64,000 bases of DNA from Cubamyces lactineus (taxonomy: Eukaryota; Basidiomycota; Agaricomycetes; Polyporales; Polyporaceae): the NCBI GenBank assembly GCA_022376465.1, contig JACDTU010000006.1, positions 1,364,001-1,428,000 of the forward strand. Reading direction: 5' to 3'. How positions within the stretch are numbered: position 1 is the stretch's first letter; each line of letters begins with the position of its first letter. The position numbers were made by a program, and so were the translations under genes. Positions 20,010 to 32,121 of this stretch are shown here, piece by piece. The notes under the pieces were generated by a model. That model did no database searches. It was not told where the DNA came from and saw nothing but the letters and a program-made list of their open reading frames with translations.

Positions 20010-23000
20010 ATGCCGAGCTTGTTTTCTCGCGCCCGCACCACTTCGACCCCGACAAAGAAATCGACCTTCGACCTCACTGTTCACGACGAATTTGGACGCA
20101 TCAGCAGCAGAGGCTCAGCCCGGCACGCTGTCCAGCAGCACTTCGTCACCACAAAGAAGACGGGCAAAAAGGACGGGAAGGGGACCGCAAAGGGACGTAC
20201 CTCGGGCGATGATGACCAGCCAGAGTATTGTCCCCCCGATGGGACGTTCCTTCCTCTGAGTCTGGAAAAGCCCCGATATGAGACTAGCGACGAGCCAAGG
20301 CAAGAGCAGCAGCCCACGCACGACTATGGATACCTTTCGTACGGTCGACACGTCGTTCTTGGTCTCGAAGAGGTTGCACGGCTTGTTGATGTGGTGGGGG
20401 AGGAGCTGGGCACGCGGGGACTGACGACTCCTTTCATTTTCTCGACTCTTGCGCTCGACGTTTCAGCGACGTCAGTGAAACGGCTCATTCAGACATTTCT
20501 AGCCACCTGCTCGAAGCCCTCCTCCGAGGCAGACAGGCAATGGCGAGAAGAGGCCCGGTTGGCGGGCCCACATGAGCTTGGAATGACGCTGCGATGGGGA
20601 CTCGCTCGGGTGGTGCGATGGGTCGGCGGGCACCAAGTGCGCGGGCTCGTTTCGTACGACGCATATAGCGAGTGGCGAGACTCTGAAGCTGGTGCGTCGC
20701 CCGTTGTATGCTCGCCGTTCGTCCCCGTCTGACCCTTCGCAGCCCTCAACTACCCCGGTCTGCATTTCTCTGCATTTCTGGACCCCCTAGACCCGCTCCT
20801 GCGCTCCATCCTCATAGGGTTATTCACCCTGCTCAGCCGGTTCACCGCCCACTCTGCGTCTTCCGGGCATACGCCCCCCACCTTGTCACCGCTCTTCGGC
20901 CCATTACTCTTTGGCTTGGGTCCATCCACGCTCAATTTCCACCATGCATACATGCACTATCTTCGCGCAGCCACGGCGACTGAACACCTGATTCTCGCCT
21001 TCATCCGGTGGCAGGACACGAAAGCAAGCGCAGCGACGCCTGCCCTCGGCGTGCCCACTCGTCTCAAGGCATGGATCCAAGGCTACCCTGCGATGCTGCC
21101 TACTATCGGCAAGAACGACCGCCCCCAGCCGAGGCGCGGTGCACGCACAACCCGAGTGCTCAGCGTCCGGCGGAACGTGCGCATGTATTCGCCCGACCTA
21201 GTCAAGACCGCAGCCTCTTGGGCGCATCGCCCTCGTGGCGCAGTCTCGAACGCAGGAGAGCGCGCATTTGCAGGGTCCCGGGAATGGGAGAGAATCGCCC
21301 CACCGACACTGAAGCTTCCCCCTAGGTATTCGGATGCATACAAGAAGCGTATGGACTTGCCGCCGAATTTCCACCCGGATACAGGAGCCGGCACGGCGAA
21401 TTCGACCACCCCGCCATCTTTGACATCCTCTGTTTCGTCAGCTTCTTCTGTTGGCTCAGCCCTATTTGATGAAAAGGAACATGGGCTCGTCGGCGCCGAG
21501 GACAGGTTCCGGAGTCTCACAGATCTCAAGTGGGGAGAATTCGAGGCAATGGGTTTTGGTAGTCTGGTTGCAGACGAGAAGAAGCTGCAGTTCGACCTCA
21601 CAGAGAGCGCACGGGCGGTAAGCTTTCGGACAGCGGCACTCGTCATGCGTATGGAATGATTGATCAAGCTTCATGCTATCTCAGGCCCGTGCGGCGAAGC
21701 GTGCAACGTTGACTTGGCAGGACTTCTCCTCTGCCGGTTTCTCGCGAACAGACGCACACCTCAGCGCGACTCTGCAGTTCAGCGCGCCTGTCGCCAACCA
21801 GATCACCACTTGGCCGTCCCAATCCGCGGAGATGCACCGCAAACTGAAGAAGACGCAGAAGGCGCTACCGCCCTTTGGGTGGGACACCGAACCCGTCCTT
21901 GGTGGGGAAGAGGTGATCGAGGAAGCATTTGTCGACGTGTTCTGCGATCTCATATACGGTGGCGGATGGATGGATGATGAACGCCGCGAGGAGACGGACA
22001 GGGAATGCAACTGGGCACTGGTGAGTGCATCACGTCAGATCACACTGCATCCCCGGTGTTCACTGGTGGCCTTGTGCTGCGAAGGTTGAGTTCAAGTCAC
22101 TTCCTCTTTCGCGGACCAACACCGTTTCCGGCACGGGCGATCCGCGCACTTCTACGACGCTCATTCTTTTCGAGGAGTTCGTCCCAGCCGAGTATCGGCA
22201 GCAGCTCGCTAACGCTGGCGTTCATCGTCGGCGCCTACCATCGTTCTTCACTGGGACGACGAAGTCCAAGCAGTGGAAGCCCGCGCCGACTCTCAATGGT
22301 CGACCATACGTGGTGGGGCACGTCCCTCATAGCCCAAGCTATCGCGAGGTGGAGTTCGAGGGCCTGCTCCGTTCAAATGGCAGCTCGACGAAGGTCATCT
22401 CCCTGAATCGCAGCCAAGAGGGCGAAAGGCCTCCTCAGCCACTCACTTCCCCAAGCGTCATTGCAACGCCTGGACACGAAGTCGCTGTCAATCCTCTCGC
22501 GAAGGTGAACAGCTCTGCCTCCACTACCACCCCTACTAAGCCCTCAGGCGCGCAGTTTCTGAGCCCCTTGCGCACTGATTCCCCAACGCCGAAGAGCCCC
22601 AAGGTGCCAGCAAGCCCGCGGGAGGACAGCGGCTCCCCACTGTTCCGTAGGACACCTCGATTCCGCATCCCGACTGGACTTCCGACGAGTCCTGCTCCGC
22701 CGCGGAAAGCTGGCCTCCTGCCGACGGAGTACGACCCGGTGGAGTTTGACACCCGCATTGCGAGCTTTGATGACGACGAGTTCGCGAGGAAGAAGCACAA
22801 TCGTCGGCGCTCGAAGGACGATGCGTGGGTGGACATCCTCGTCGCGAACAGCAGTCGACGGATGGCGGGGCAGGACGCGGAGATGCGCAACGCTTTGAAG
22901 GGCGGTCGTTCTGACCCTGAGCTCGCAAGCCAGGAGGTCTCCGAGGTGCTCGCTGCCGTTCGCGGACACTTCTCTGACGAGGAGGACGAGGGCATGGAGC

Positions 23001-23794
23001 CTGTCGCGGGCCCTAGTGCTGAAGCCGACACCTCCACCCTGCAGGACTCTGTACTCGAACATCCCCCTGAGAGCAGTGATCAGCATGGCGATGATGAAGA
23101 CGAGGAATTGCATACCACGCCGAAGAGGCGCCTAGGCTACTTTGACCTCCACCCTGAGCGTCGACCGAACACCTACGTCGATCCTCGCGAGCGCTTTGAG
23201 AGACCATCGTACGAGAGCGATACCTCGACGGAAAACCCCTATACAGCCTCAGCCGTGAGGACCGCGCGCACCAACCTGATCGCTGAGGACGCTGCTCTGA
23301 ACAGGGTATCGACTGCGTCCGAATACGAGTCAGACCCGGAGCCGCTCCACGTTGGCTCGCAGTCCATTCCGCGAGACGTCAAGGTATCCCCTAGTAAGCC
23401 TCTACCTGCTGTCTCACCCAACAAGATCCAAGATACCCCCGCTGTCCCTGCAAAGACCGGTCCAGGCAAGACTGCAGCTCTCATCGAAATGTACCGCGAG
23501 CGTGAGCGCAGTGCCAACTCGAGCAGCCCCATCCCTTCCTCCCGCCTTCCCGTTCGCCAAGCGTCGCTCCAGGCGCCACCCCGCCCTGTCCCCAAAGACC
23601 GCTCTACTTCCCCACTTCCCCGTACGCCGTCGCCTGCCGCTCCCGCCGCCGCCGACCTTCCGGAGATAGTGGAGCCCGCGACCGCTGACGACAAGGTGAG
23701 CGAAGAAGACATTCAGATTGATATTCCCACCAACTACGTCCATGGTGCCCCCCTTCACAACGTGATTGAGGAACCGGAGGAAGAGGAAGCTTAG
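20010..23794 (+). CDS. Msb1/Mug8-domain protein (Rho-linked cell polarity factor)
   Basis: Four exons encode about 1200 residues. The first half is a folded domain: DYGYLSYGRHVVLGLEEVARL, a segment ending GLVSYDAYSEWRDSEA, then HFSAFLDPLDPLLRS, SPLFGPLLFGLG and HYLRAATATEHLILAFIRWQD. This spacing and pattern match the RhoGAP-like Msb1/Mug8 domain of fungal proteins acting in Cdc42/Rho signalling at sites of polar growth. A second conserved part (TLTWQDFSSAGFSRTD and GWDTEPVLGGEEVIEEAFVDVF) continues the domain through exon 3 and into exon 4. The remaining 500 residues are low-complexity, rich in Ser, Pro and acidic stretches, with many SP and TP sites that could be phosphorylated. Introns fall near 20693, 21619 and 22021 and keep frame. 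The acidic C-terminus ends at the TAG at 23792. Family identity is recognised; exact role is inferred. Confidence 0.82.
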
Positions 23795-24544
23795 TTCCGA
23801 GCTCCCTCGTAACGGTTTCTCTCTTACCCATTGCCCCTCCTCCCCCCGTTGCTCCTCGCGTTTTCCATCCGTCGGTTCGCTCTGAAATATCGTCGTATTC
23901 AGCACCGATAAACGTGGCCGGCCGCCGTCGTCTTCCGCCGCTCAGCGTGGACATGACAACCCATCTCCCATCCCGCCGCTCGCTCCGTCTATCTCGTGGT
24001 TCGGTTGTCCAGTATATTCCCCGTCTTCTCCGCCCATCATATTCTTTTCTTGCTACAGTCACATAGTACCTCCTTCCGTTCCTTTACGACGATACCACGG
24101 AGCCCGCCCGAGGTTCCGGTCAAACTTACTCGTTCATTCTGAGTCCCGGTTCCGTCCCCTCCTTCCCTCTCGCGCTTCGGTTGCCTCTCACATCTTCACA
24201 TCCCCGCGCCCGTATCCCCTGCCACCATCATCTCTGCCCGCCCGTCTCTCTGGCCGTTTCCCTGCCTGCGTACCTGCCTGCTCTTCCGCTTCCCGCCCAG
24301 CACTATTATACGTATGTTCTCCGCCTCTGGCTCCGCTATGTTGTGCACCCCGTCCATCATCTCGAACCTACATATGTCCTCCCTACTTTGCTGAACTGAA
24401 TCGGACTTGCGCTCTTCTCGTTCGATGACGGTGTTTCACATTACAGTAAATATACGTCTTAAACTTGCCTGCGACAGTAGGTCCGTTCCTCCTGCGCTGT
24501 GCGTGGGAGAGGACAGGTTACACTAGGTCATACCGTTTACACTT
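23795..24544. other. Convergent intergenic region
   Basis: Pyrimidine-rich DNA between two genes that end towards each other. It should hold the 3' untranslated regions of both. No gene is seen. Confidence 0.55.
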
Positions 24545-26099
24545 CTAGCCATTATCATCCCTCCGCCACTCCCCCTGGAATCGAAGCTGCAGGCCAGTCA
24601 CATCCTTGATCCTTCTCATGATAGTCGTCAGAGGCGTTACTAGTCCGTACGGTCCCCGCTCCGGTATAGCATAAAGCATCGCTACCGGCGTGGCCGTCCT
24701 GCCTCCGCACAGATCGTCATACGACGTCGACATTAGGAGCGCACCGGCGTCGCCCCGCGCAGCAAACCGCGAGCCTTTCCAGTCTGGGGCAGGGAAGACC
24801 GCCCATTCGCGCGCGACGTACCCGTCGATGACGACGCTGGCGGGCGCGCCGTTCACGACGCCGTCTCTGTATGGCCCCAGTGGACGTTCTAAATTCGGGT
24901 CTTGGACGTGCATCGTCACGGCTGCCCCGCGCTCGAGCGTGCCCGGGTTGGCTCGGAGCATGGTTGGGTTGGCGCACGTCTTGGACGCCATCCGGACGAG
25001 CGCCCAGGAGAGCAGGTGCGTGTGGTCTTCACCTTTTTGTTTGCCTTTGCCGGAGGGCTTGGCTGGCTGTTGGCCATGCGAGCCTAGCGCGCGCTGTGTC
25101 AGGGAAATGCTACATACAAGCAGTGAGTGAGGACGTACTGTGGCATGGGCGGATGATCGCCTCCGCCGCGCAGGCATGTCCGACGTCGAACTCGTGAGGT
25201 CTGTTGAGCGAATCGCAGAGTATAGCATGCTCGCTATCGTATTGCTGCAGGAGCGCACGGTGCCGTTGATCTCCTGCGGGACTGAGCGGGCGGCCCACGG
25301 CCATTTCCTTCTCCGCGCAGACGATCGCCCGCTCTGCCTCCAAGTGGCGGACCATGTGCTCCACGATCTTCACGGCAGGGTTGGAGAGCGTTTTCCCGAG
25401 ACAATGGAGTGCGAGCTGCGAACTGCGCAGCTGCCGCTGGTGCTTCTCTGTGCGAGAAAGAAGGCGGGGATGGGGCTGGAAGCTGGCCTGAGGCACGACT
25501 GCCTGCCCAGCGGTGAGGGCATACAGAGAATCGCCGTCCGGCGAGTAGAGATATGCCCCGAGGACCGTTACGCGCTCGGTGCTGGAGCAGAAGATAGGGT
25601 CCCCGGGACCGAGCCTGTCAGGGAGAAGGAGTCTCTCCGGGCTGTAAACGTCGAACGGTGTCCCCGTTGTGAGCGGGTCGCCGATGTAGAGGTGGACGGG
25701 GAGGTCGCTGCCCATAAGATGTAGCATCTCCATCACTTCGACGTGAAGCATCGTTGCGTGGATCACCACGGAGAGCGTGTCCTCGCCCCCGAACTCGCTC
25801 CTATGTAAGCATGGGACAAGAGAGGCGCGCCAACCGCGCATTTGCGCGAAGACGCGGACGATCTTCTCCATGGCGACTTCTGCGAGAGCGAGGTCATGGT
25901 GTTCTGCGGGTATGTGCTCGTATCGTACACGAACGGAGCGGTAGTTGGGATTATGGATGAACCTAGCTCGGCGTGAGTACGTACGCTTTCGAAAAGATAC
26001 GAGCATCGAAGGAGGAACTCACCAATTGTGCCCGAGGGGTATAAGCTCGTCTTGAATGCTCGTCGAGCCTACGCGTGCATGCGATGGCGACGAGAACAT
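24545..26099 (-). CDS. Trypsin-fold protein lacking the catalytic triad (predicted pseudoprotease)
   Basis: Three exons encode about 490 residues. Exon 1 starts at the ATG at 26097-26099 (MFSSPSHARVG...) and joins in frame to exon 2 through an intron beginning GTGAGT. A second intron near 25070-25130 also keeps frame. Three segments are placed as in chymotrypsin-fold peptidases: a beta strand plus TAGQAVVP (about 25500) where active enzymes have TAGH, LSWALVRM (about 25005) where the usual pattern is DWAL, and GDAGALLM (about 24755) where the usual pattern is GDSGA. All three catalytic positions therefore read Gln, Ser and Ala. A helical stretch separates the first two. No signal peptide is seen, so it is probably intracellular. 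I infer a non-catalytic binding role. The fold assignment rests on these motifs only. Confidence 0.65.
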
Positions 26100-27363
26100 G
26101 GGGGAAGGCGAGCAGGACGTCGAGCGGCCATGGGCTCCTCTGGCGCCCCGACGCCCGTGCTTAAGCACTCCTGGAAGAGGAGCCAGAAGACGATGGAAGA
26201 CGCCTGATCGAGGGTTCCGGTGGCGCGTTCGTATGCCTATGATCGCCTAACCCGTCTCGTCCGCATGCGGGATGCTGGCCTGTCTCCGGATCTCAAGCCC
26301 ATCGCGATCAGGACAAAGGACGTCGTGTGTGGTGGCGGCGTTACGAGTGTCGCCTTTCATATCCAGATCGACTGAGGTCCCGCTTCCTGCGAGACGGCTC
26401 TTGTCGCGGAAGGAGGGACTCATGCTTGTGAATCAACTCCGCGAATCCTGTTTCTTTGCTGAGGCAGGTGAATACCGCTGGACAACGTCGCAACATGTCC
26501 TACGCTGCATTGCCTAACAGCTGACTATCCATGCACACGAGGAACTGCCGATAAAGTGGACGAGGGAAAGTTCACTCATCAGATACTCGGAGTCGGAGAA
26601 GCACTGCCACTCACTCTCTATTGTTTGTGAAACCAGCTACCTTGATCGCGGTCCGATGAGGTCTTGTTCCGAGAACCCCTCTCTCTTCGAGCCGAAATGG
26701 GCGATATCTCCGTCCTAGAGCATCGCAGAGGTCGCAGCTCTGCGGAGTGATTCTGGGATTGCCATAACCGTGGCTAACCTCAACTTTCAACTGCCAAGCC
26801 TGACAGAGTCACGTGTACAAAGTTACGATGAAAGGATCGGGCGCTTATGACGTTCACGGCTTCAAATTCTTCCTGTGATCCTCTCATCTTCGTCGACTGT
26901 GCAGCCAGAATCGGTGACTGGTACGCAGGTTCACGAGTAGAATGATATCGAACATGAATGATTGTGCCAATTGTAGCCCGCCAGCGACCGCGCATGACTC
27001 TTCGATATCGCAGCTGTAGTGCTGGCACCTCCTCAGAGTCTTGGAATGCAGATCGAATTCTCCGATTTGAATCTCAGTGCTGCGAACACTGAAGCATGTC
27101 CAACGCAGTTACAACATGTCCAAACCAAGGCCCCTCATGGTTTTCCTTTGTCTCAATTTCTATGAATTGTTCCGGAATGTCCATGCGCACCTCCTGTAGG
27201 AGCATGGGAGAGTATTGTCACGGATCAGCGTAATGACGCGATCACGTGATATCGTTAATTACGGCGCGTCTACACGGCGCTAAACATCTTTCATCCCTCT
27301 ATTCCGCTGAACGCTGGCAACCTATTCGCTCATCTGTTCCACGCTCGCCTACATTTACTGGAA
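26100..27363. other. Divergent intergenic region
   Basis: About 1.26 kb between two divergent genes, so it should hold both promoters. A CACGTG palindrome at 27243-27248 lies about 120 bp before the plus-strand gene. No convincing gene is seen. Confidence 0.5.
27243..27248. promoter_or_regulatory. CACGTG palindrome upstream of the TPR/CCCH gene
   Basis: The core sits within a longer palindrome, ATCACGTGAT (27241-27250), about 120 bp before the first ATG. It is a candidate bHLH factor site. Confidence 0.4.
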
Positions 27364-29615
27364 ATGCGCACTCAATCTAGTCCAAACGACAACGAGATGT
27401 CTGAGGTGGGTGGCAAAGTATACATTAAGACGCAGCTCAATATCCTGAACGGTCAGCGGTCCAGAATGTCGGTGGCTCAGTATCAAGCCCGTCGAAACGC
27501 AAAATCCTCATCATATCTCTCGAGAAGGAGTCGTATACGGACGAGATGTATGCGCAGCTCTATCGCTCTCTCCGCAAAAACGCAAACGTTACCGAGGTCA
27601 CCCACACACGCAGCGCGAAACGCGCACTGTCGTCTGCCCCGCGCCCCTATGCGGTGCTCGTTTCCGATGCTGCGATCACGGACAGCAGGCATTCTGCTCT
27701 CCTTACCCAGCTCATCAAGTATGCACGATCTGGTGGACGCGTTGTCATTGGTATGCAGTTCAGTAACCACTTCCCGCTCGGTGAGGTCGCCACCTTCTTT
27801 CACAAGTGGGGCCTGGAGTGGGACCATGGCTCCTATCATCGCACCACATTCCAGCTTAACCCGGCTGGCGTGCCCGCAGCCCTCTCTGCCGATGCACTAT
27901 TCCCGACCCTCAGCATGAAGGCACTGCATATCAAGAACGCACCATGCGAATGTGCCGTATACCTCCCGACGCCCACGGCGCGTGTTGAGTCGCTGGTGTT
28001 CGCGCCTGCGCCCATTTCTGGAGACAGAGTGAACGAAAGCCCGGCCGTCTTCACGCGGATAGGCCAGGGTTATCTTGGTTATGTCGGCGACGTGAATGCA
28101 GAACAAGGCTCGCTGCGCCTCACGATTGAGATGTGTGGAGTGAGGATCCAGCCGGGCGACATGGGTCCTGCGAAGGTCACAACTGGGATGAGAATATCCC
28201 CCGGTGGTCTCTTCGAAGAAATGACGCGCGTCGATCAAGAAATACCTTTGCTTTCGTCTCGTATTCCTGCAGCTTCCGTCTCCGCTCCTTCGACTACAGC
28301 CGCCTCCGTGTCCTCGTCGAAGGCTGCCTCTTTGGCGCATACCTGTGCTGCCCCTGCTTCATCCTCTACCGCGGCGCGTTCACCACCGCGTCCTCGTGAG
28401 GCGGAAGTAGTTGCTCGTGCAGCCCAGCGAGCCAAGCGTCAAGCAGAAAGGCTAGCGTTGGCGGAAGGCCCCAAAGAAGAGGGCAATGCACTCTTCAGGC
28501 AGGGTAAATGGGCGGAGGCTGCGGAACTGTACCAAGAGGCTGCCGTGATTGCGGGCCCTCAGCCTGTGTATCTGTCGAACCTCGCAGCAGCAGCGCTCAA
28601 GCTCGAGCGGTGAGTGTTTCATATGGTGCATGCCCTAGTATGTAACTGACCCCGACGCCTGACCGCTAGATGGGATGTTGCGGAGAGTGCTGCTACGCGG
28701 GCTCTCTTCGATCACCCATCGCATGTGAAAGCTCGATTCCGTAGGGCGATCGCTCGAAAGGAGATGCGGCGCTTCACTGCTGCTGAGACTGGTCGGTACT
28801 CCCGCGCGCTGCTGACCCACCTGCTATGTTAGCTGATCGAAGATTACTCAGATCTACAATACATACTGGAGAGGGACCCGTCAAATACTGCTGCACACAC
28901 CGAAGTGAATGCGCTTCGTGCTGCCAAAAGGGACACCCCTCGCAGTCAATGGGTAGAAGAAGATGAAGAGGAAGTCGAGTACCCGTTCGACTTCGGGGAC
29001 GAATCTGACTCCGAGGACTTCTACCACACCGGGAATGGCATACCGTGCAAGTACTACAATCACGATGGTTGCGCTCGTGGACCACGTTGCCATTATAGCC
29101 ATGCGCCGGACAGGAAGAGCGTGCGAGATGAACTCGGCCGGAACGTCTGTATCTACTGGCTGCTCGGCGAGTGTCGCTTCGGCAAGGAACGCTGTGTATA
29201 CGCACACGACCGTACGTACTTGCCGCCCAACGGCTGGTGGACGGACGAGGCCCGAAACGCGGGGCTGCGTAACGCGACGAACGCCTTGTTCGAGTTTTGT
29301 TCCCGGCGCCATGCGCCGAAGGCGTTGCTGGCGGAGGCCGCCAAACCGGATTGGCGGGAGGAGCTGTGGGCTATGGTCGATTTCACGGAGGAGCCTACCC
29401 CTGGAGAACATGAGGCGGAGGAGTGGTCAGACGAAGACGGTGGCACGGAGGATTTCTATGAGGAGATGCTGATGCAGGGCATCAAGCCTTGGGAGATCAC
29501 GTCTCCTGTGAGTCGATTTTGGCTGTTGTTGGGCTGTTTCCTTTATGCTAACGTCGGTTTGGACTTGCAGGGAGAGATGGCTGCTATTCACCGTGCGCTG
29601 TACGAAGGATATTAA
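27364..29615 (+). CDS. TPR and tandem CCCH zinc-finger protein with N-terminal Rossmann-like domain
   Basis: The product is about 650 residues. The N-terminal part (from about 27500) begins with a strand-like KILIISLEK, then PYAVLVSDAAITD and GGRVVIGMQF, a pattern like a Rossmann or class-I amidotransferase-type fold without a visible catalytic Cys. After a Ser/Ala-rich linker come TPR-like helices (KEEGNALFRQGKWAEAAELY, then WDVAESAATRALFDHPSHVK) with the usual spacing of a co-chaperone-type TPR. The C-terminal part holds an acidic stretch and two CCCH fingers: C-x7-C-x5-C-x3-H at about 29047-29104 and C-x7-C-x6-C-x3-H at about 29149-29208, which suggests RNA binding. Three downstream introns (about 28611, 28793 and 29508) keep frame. 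The first intron is uncertain: the phase of the 5' exon does not match the next exon cleanly, so the true start may differ. Confidence 0.75.
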
Positions 29616-29746
29616 TGCCCTTGGGGTGGCCCTCAGCGTCTGCAGTGCAGGAGACCATGTACGGTTCTTGGATGTCTTTGGCATGTTCAAGTTTTCAGTG
29701 TTGACTCGGAGTCGTCGGACGATACCTATATGTGCTCGCAATCTAA

Positions 29747-29760
29747 TCTTATCTTATCTT
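29747..29760. promoter_or_regulatory. Triple GATA-type site upstream of the F-box gene
   Basis: Three overlapping TCTTATC-type units, reading GATAAG on the minus strand, lie about 130 bp before the start codon at 29891. Clustered GATA motifs are typical binding sites of fungal GATA factors. Function is inferred. Confidence 0.4.
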
Positions 29761-29890
29761 GAGTAACGCCAGCTTCAGCCACATCGGTCCGCGCTTACTG
29801 AGGTAACTAGGCTCGAGTCTTGACTTCCTACTACCATCTCCTCATCCGCCACCGTGGTCAGGGTTCACGCTAGGTCATATTATCTCGCTT

Positions 29891-32121
29891 ATGCCGTTCC
29901 TTACGCTCCCTACAGAGGTAGTTGAGCTTGTGCTCATATCCGCTGCCGCTGCCGGCCACCCGGAAACCATCGCCGCGTTCTCACAGACATGTCGTGCTTA
30001 CAGAGACCTCGTGTATGGCCCCTCGGACCACCACCTATGGCGAGAGATCTTCCTGACAGAATTTGACGACCCTCGAGTATTGGGCGGCGGTCCTGGTTGG
30101 AGTGAAGCTGAGGCACACAAGGCGTCATGCTGTAGGAGTCCGACCTTCAACTGGGGTGAGGAGTATCGCAGTCGTATCTGGGCTGCACGCTACATCCGTT
30201 GGCAGACACGTCCACCGGCTAGTACGGAAGACGATGAAGAACCTGAGCATCTTTATTTCTCGGAGCTTGAGATCGTACGCCGCAATACTCGTGCTCTGGA
30301 CGCTCTGATATCCGTGGTCTTCACCGCCCTGCCTTGCCCGGCGACCATAGTGTTCTCGTTCATACCACCGGACGATACCTCGCACGCATCGGACTCTCCT
30401 TCAGCCGGCTATCCAACGTTTCCTCCGCTCCCCCAAGCAATGACCGGCCCTTCGTCCGACATCATCCCCATGGGTCCCTTCGACGGCAGCGGACGTGGCT
30501 TCGGGCAAGCGCTCAGCGCGCGCAACATGGCGTGGTTACAGACTGTTCTAGAGCGCGGCTACCCTCCCTCTGTGACCGCGCGCTTTTGTGGCGATAAGTG
30601 GGAGGGCGGGATCGCGGGCCAGTATCTCGAGGAATATGACTTCAACGAGCTTCAAAGCGCTGGCCGCCTCATCGCATGTACGGGCTTCAAAACCGTCCCA
30701 CAGGACATCCAACATCGCATACCCCGGAACGGAATTGCCGAAGAGCGCGTCACGCTTATTGACCATAGCGAGGAACAGCAACTGAGGCGCGCTCGACGCC
30801 TCGCGCGTATGCGTGTGTATAATATGCGGTATCTCGCGCGAGAGCGGCACTGGGGCCCCTTTCTGCCTTGCCAGGAGAAGAAGACGTATGGGCCAGAGTT
30901 GCGGGTCGACGATGACGAGTTGCTGCAGCCTATCCTTGCACTGTTCCGCTTCCCAGGAGCCCATGACGAAGGCGGCAACGGAGAGCACGAGCACGAACAC
31001 CTGACCGACAAGGAAGACGAGGACGAGGGAAATGAGGACGAAGGCGAGGAAGACACTGATGAGGAGGCCGAAGAAGGCGCCTCCAGAGGCCCCGTTCTAC
31101 CTGCAGCGCCGCCAACCGCCTTGCAGCTCAGACCAGATTGGGCGTATCTTGCAGCGGCACGGATGGTCGTAGAGGCGAATCTACGCGAAGCGTTCTCAGC
31201 TGAGGACCTGACCGGACTAGTGTCGCTAGACGGACTTCGGCCTGGTAGCGCTCCCTGGGATGCTGCATTATACAAGCCGCCCGAGCCGGAAAGCGACAAA
31301 GGCAAGGAGAAGGCTACGGATCCGGACAGAGTCGAAGGCTGGGATTGGGCGGGGGTTACTGGGATCTGGAAGTAAGTTCGCCTTAATCCGCACGTCTCGT
31401 ACCCACTGATTGAGCATCCGCAGACGTTGCGTGTGCTGGATGGACTACCGAGATCTCATCTGTGAGTCATGACTTCGCACATCTTGTCTCTCTAATTGAC
31501 TTGCTGACTCTGGTTGACAAATAGTACATAATGTGACCATCAGCTGTCTCGCCTCGTTTCCGTGTTTCCGACTAACTCAAGTATTTCTTCCAGCTCTCCG
31601 GCGAGTTCGAAGACCCAAACCTCGCAGAGGCCGTTCGCGTCATCGCGATGCAGCTGCGCATCGCGTCGTATTCGCCGTCAGAGGTACCGGGATACGAGCA
31701 CCTTCCCACAATCCACGTCGTCGGCCAGACGACAGGGGCGTCCCTCGTGGGCCACAGGCGCAACATTCATGGCACGGTCGGCGTGGTGGCGGATGGAAGC
31801 GTGCGCTGGACTCTGGTGGGTCTTATCATCCTGCGCCCGCAGTGACCAGGTTTCACGCGATTATCACTCACTAACTCCGCACTGTCGTTGAAGCAGTTTT
31901 CTTCGGTCGAGGGCGGACAAGGCGATGAATGGGTGTCAGAGGGCATCCAGATTGGCGGCGTAGCCTCTGCGATGGGTGTCTTGGGGATGTGGACTGGCGC
32001 TCAGCACGAGCGCATGGATCCGTTAGGTAAAGCCCTCGGCTGAGACCGGACTCATCTGTGCTTCACTGACAATCCTCCTCCGTTGTGCTTAGGTCCATGC
32101 TGGGCGTGGAAGGTAGGTTGA
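29891..32121 (+). CDS. F-box protein
   Basis: Substrate adaptor type of protein for SCF ubiquitin ligases. The first residues form an F-box: LPTEVVELVLISAAAAGHPETIAAFSQTC, with downstream LWREIF. The product is about 640 residues. The long first exon carries the middle part and an acidic tract (EHEHEH followed by runs of Glu and Asp, about 30985-31075). The last third is spread over short exons: RCVCWMDYRDLI, an 8-nt micro-exon (31525-31532), LSGEFEDPNLAEAVRVIAMQLRI, HVVGQTTGASLVGH, then VEGGQGDEWVSEGIQIGGV and the final PCWAWKVG before the TGA at 32119-32121. This C-terminal part is well-formed and Gly-rich, probably the substrate-binding domain. All introns keep frame, supporting a functional gene. 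The target is unknown. Confidence 0.85.
31525..31532 (+). other. 8-nt micro-exon of the F-box gene
   Basis: The sequence TACATAAT sits between AG and GTGACC and is needed to join the DYRDLI exon to the LSGEFED exon in frame, giving LHN at the junction. Confidence 0.65.
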
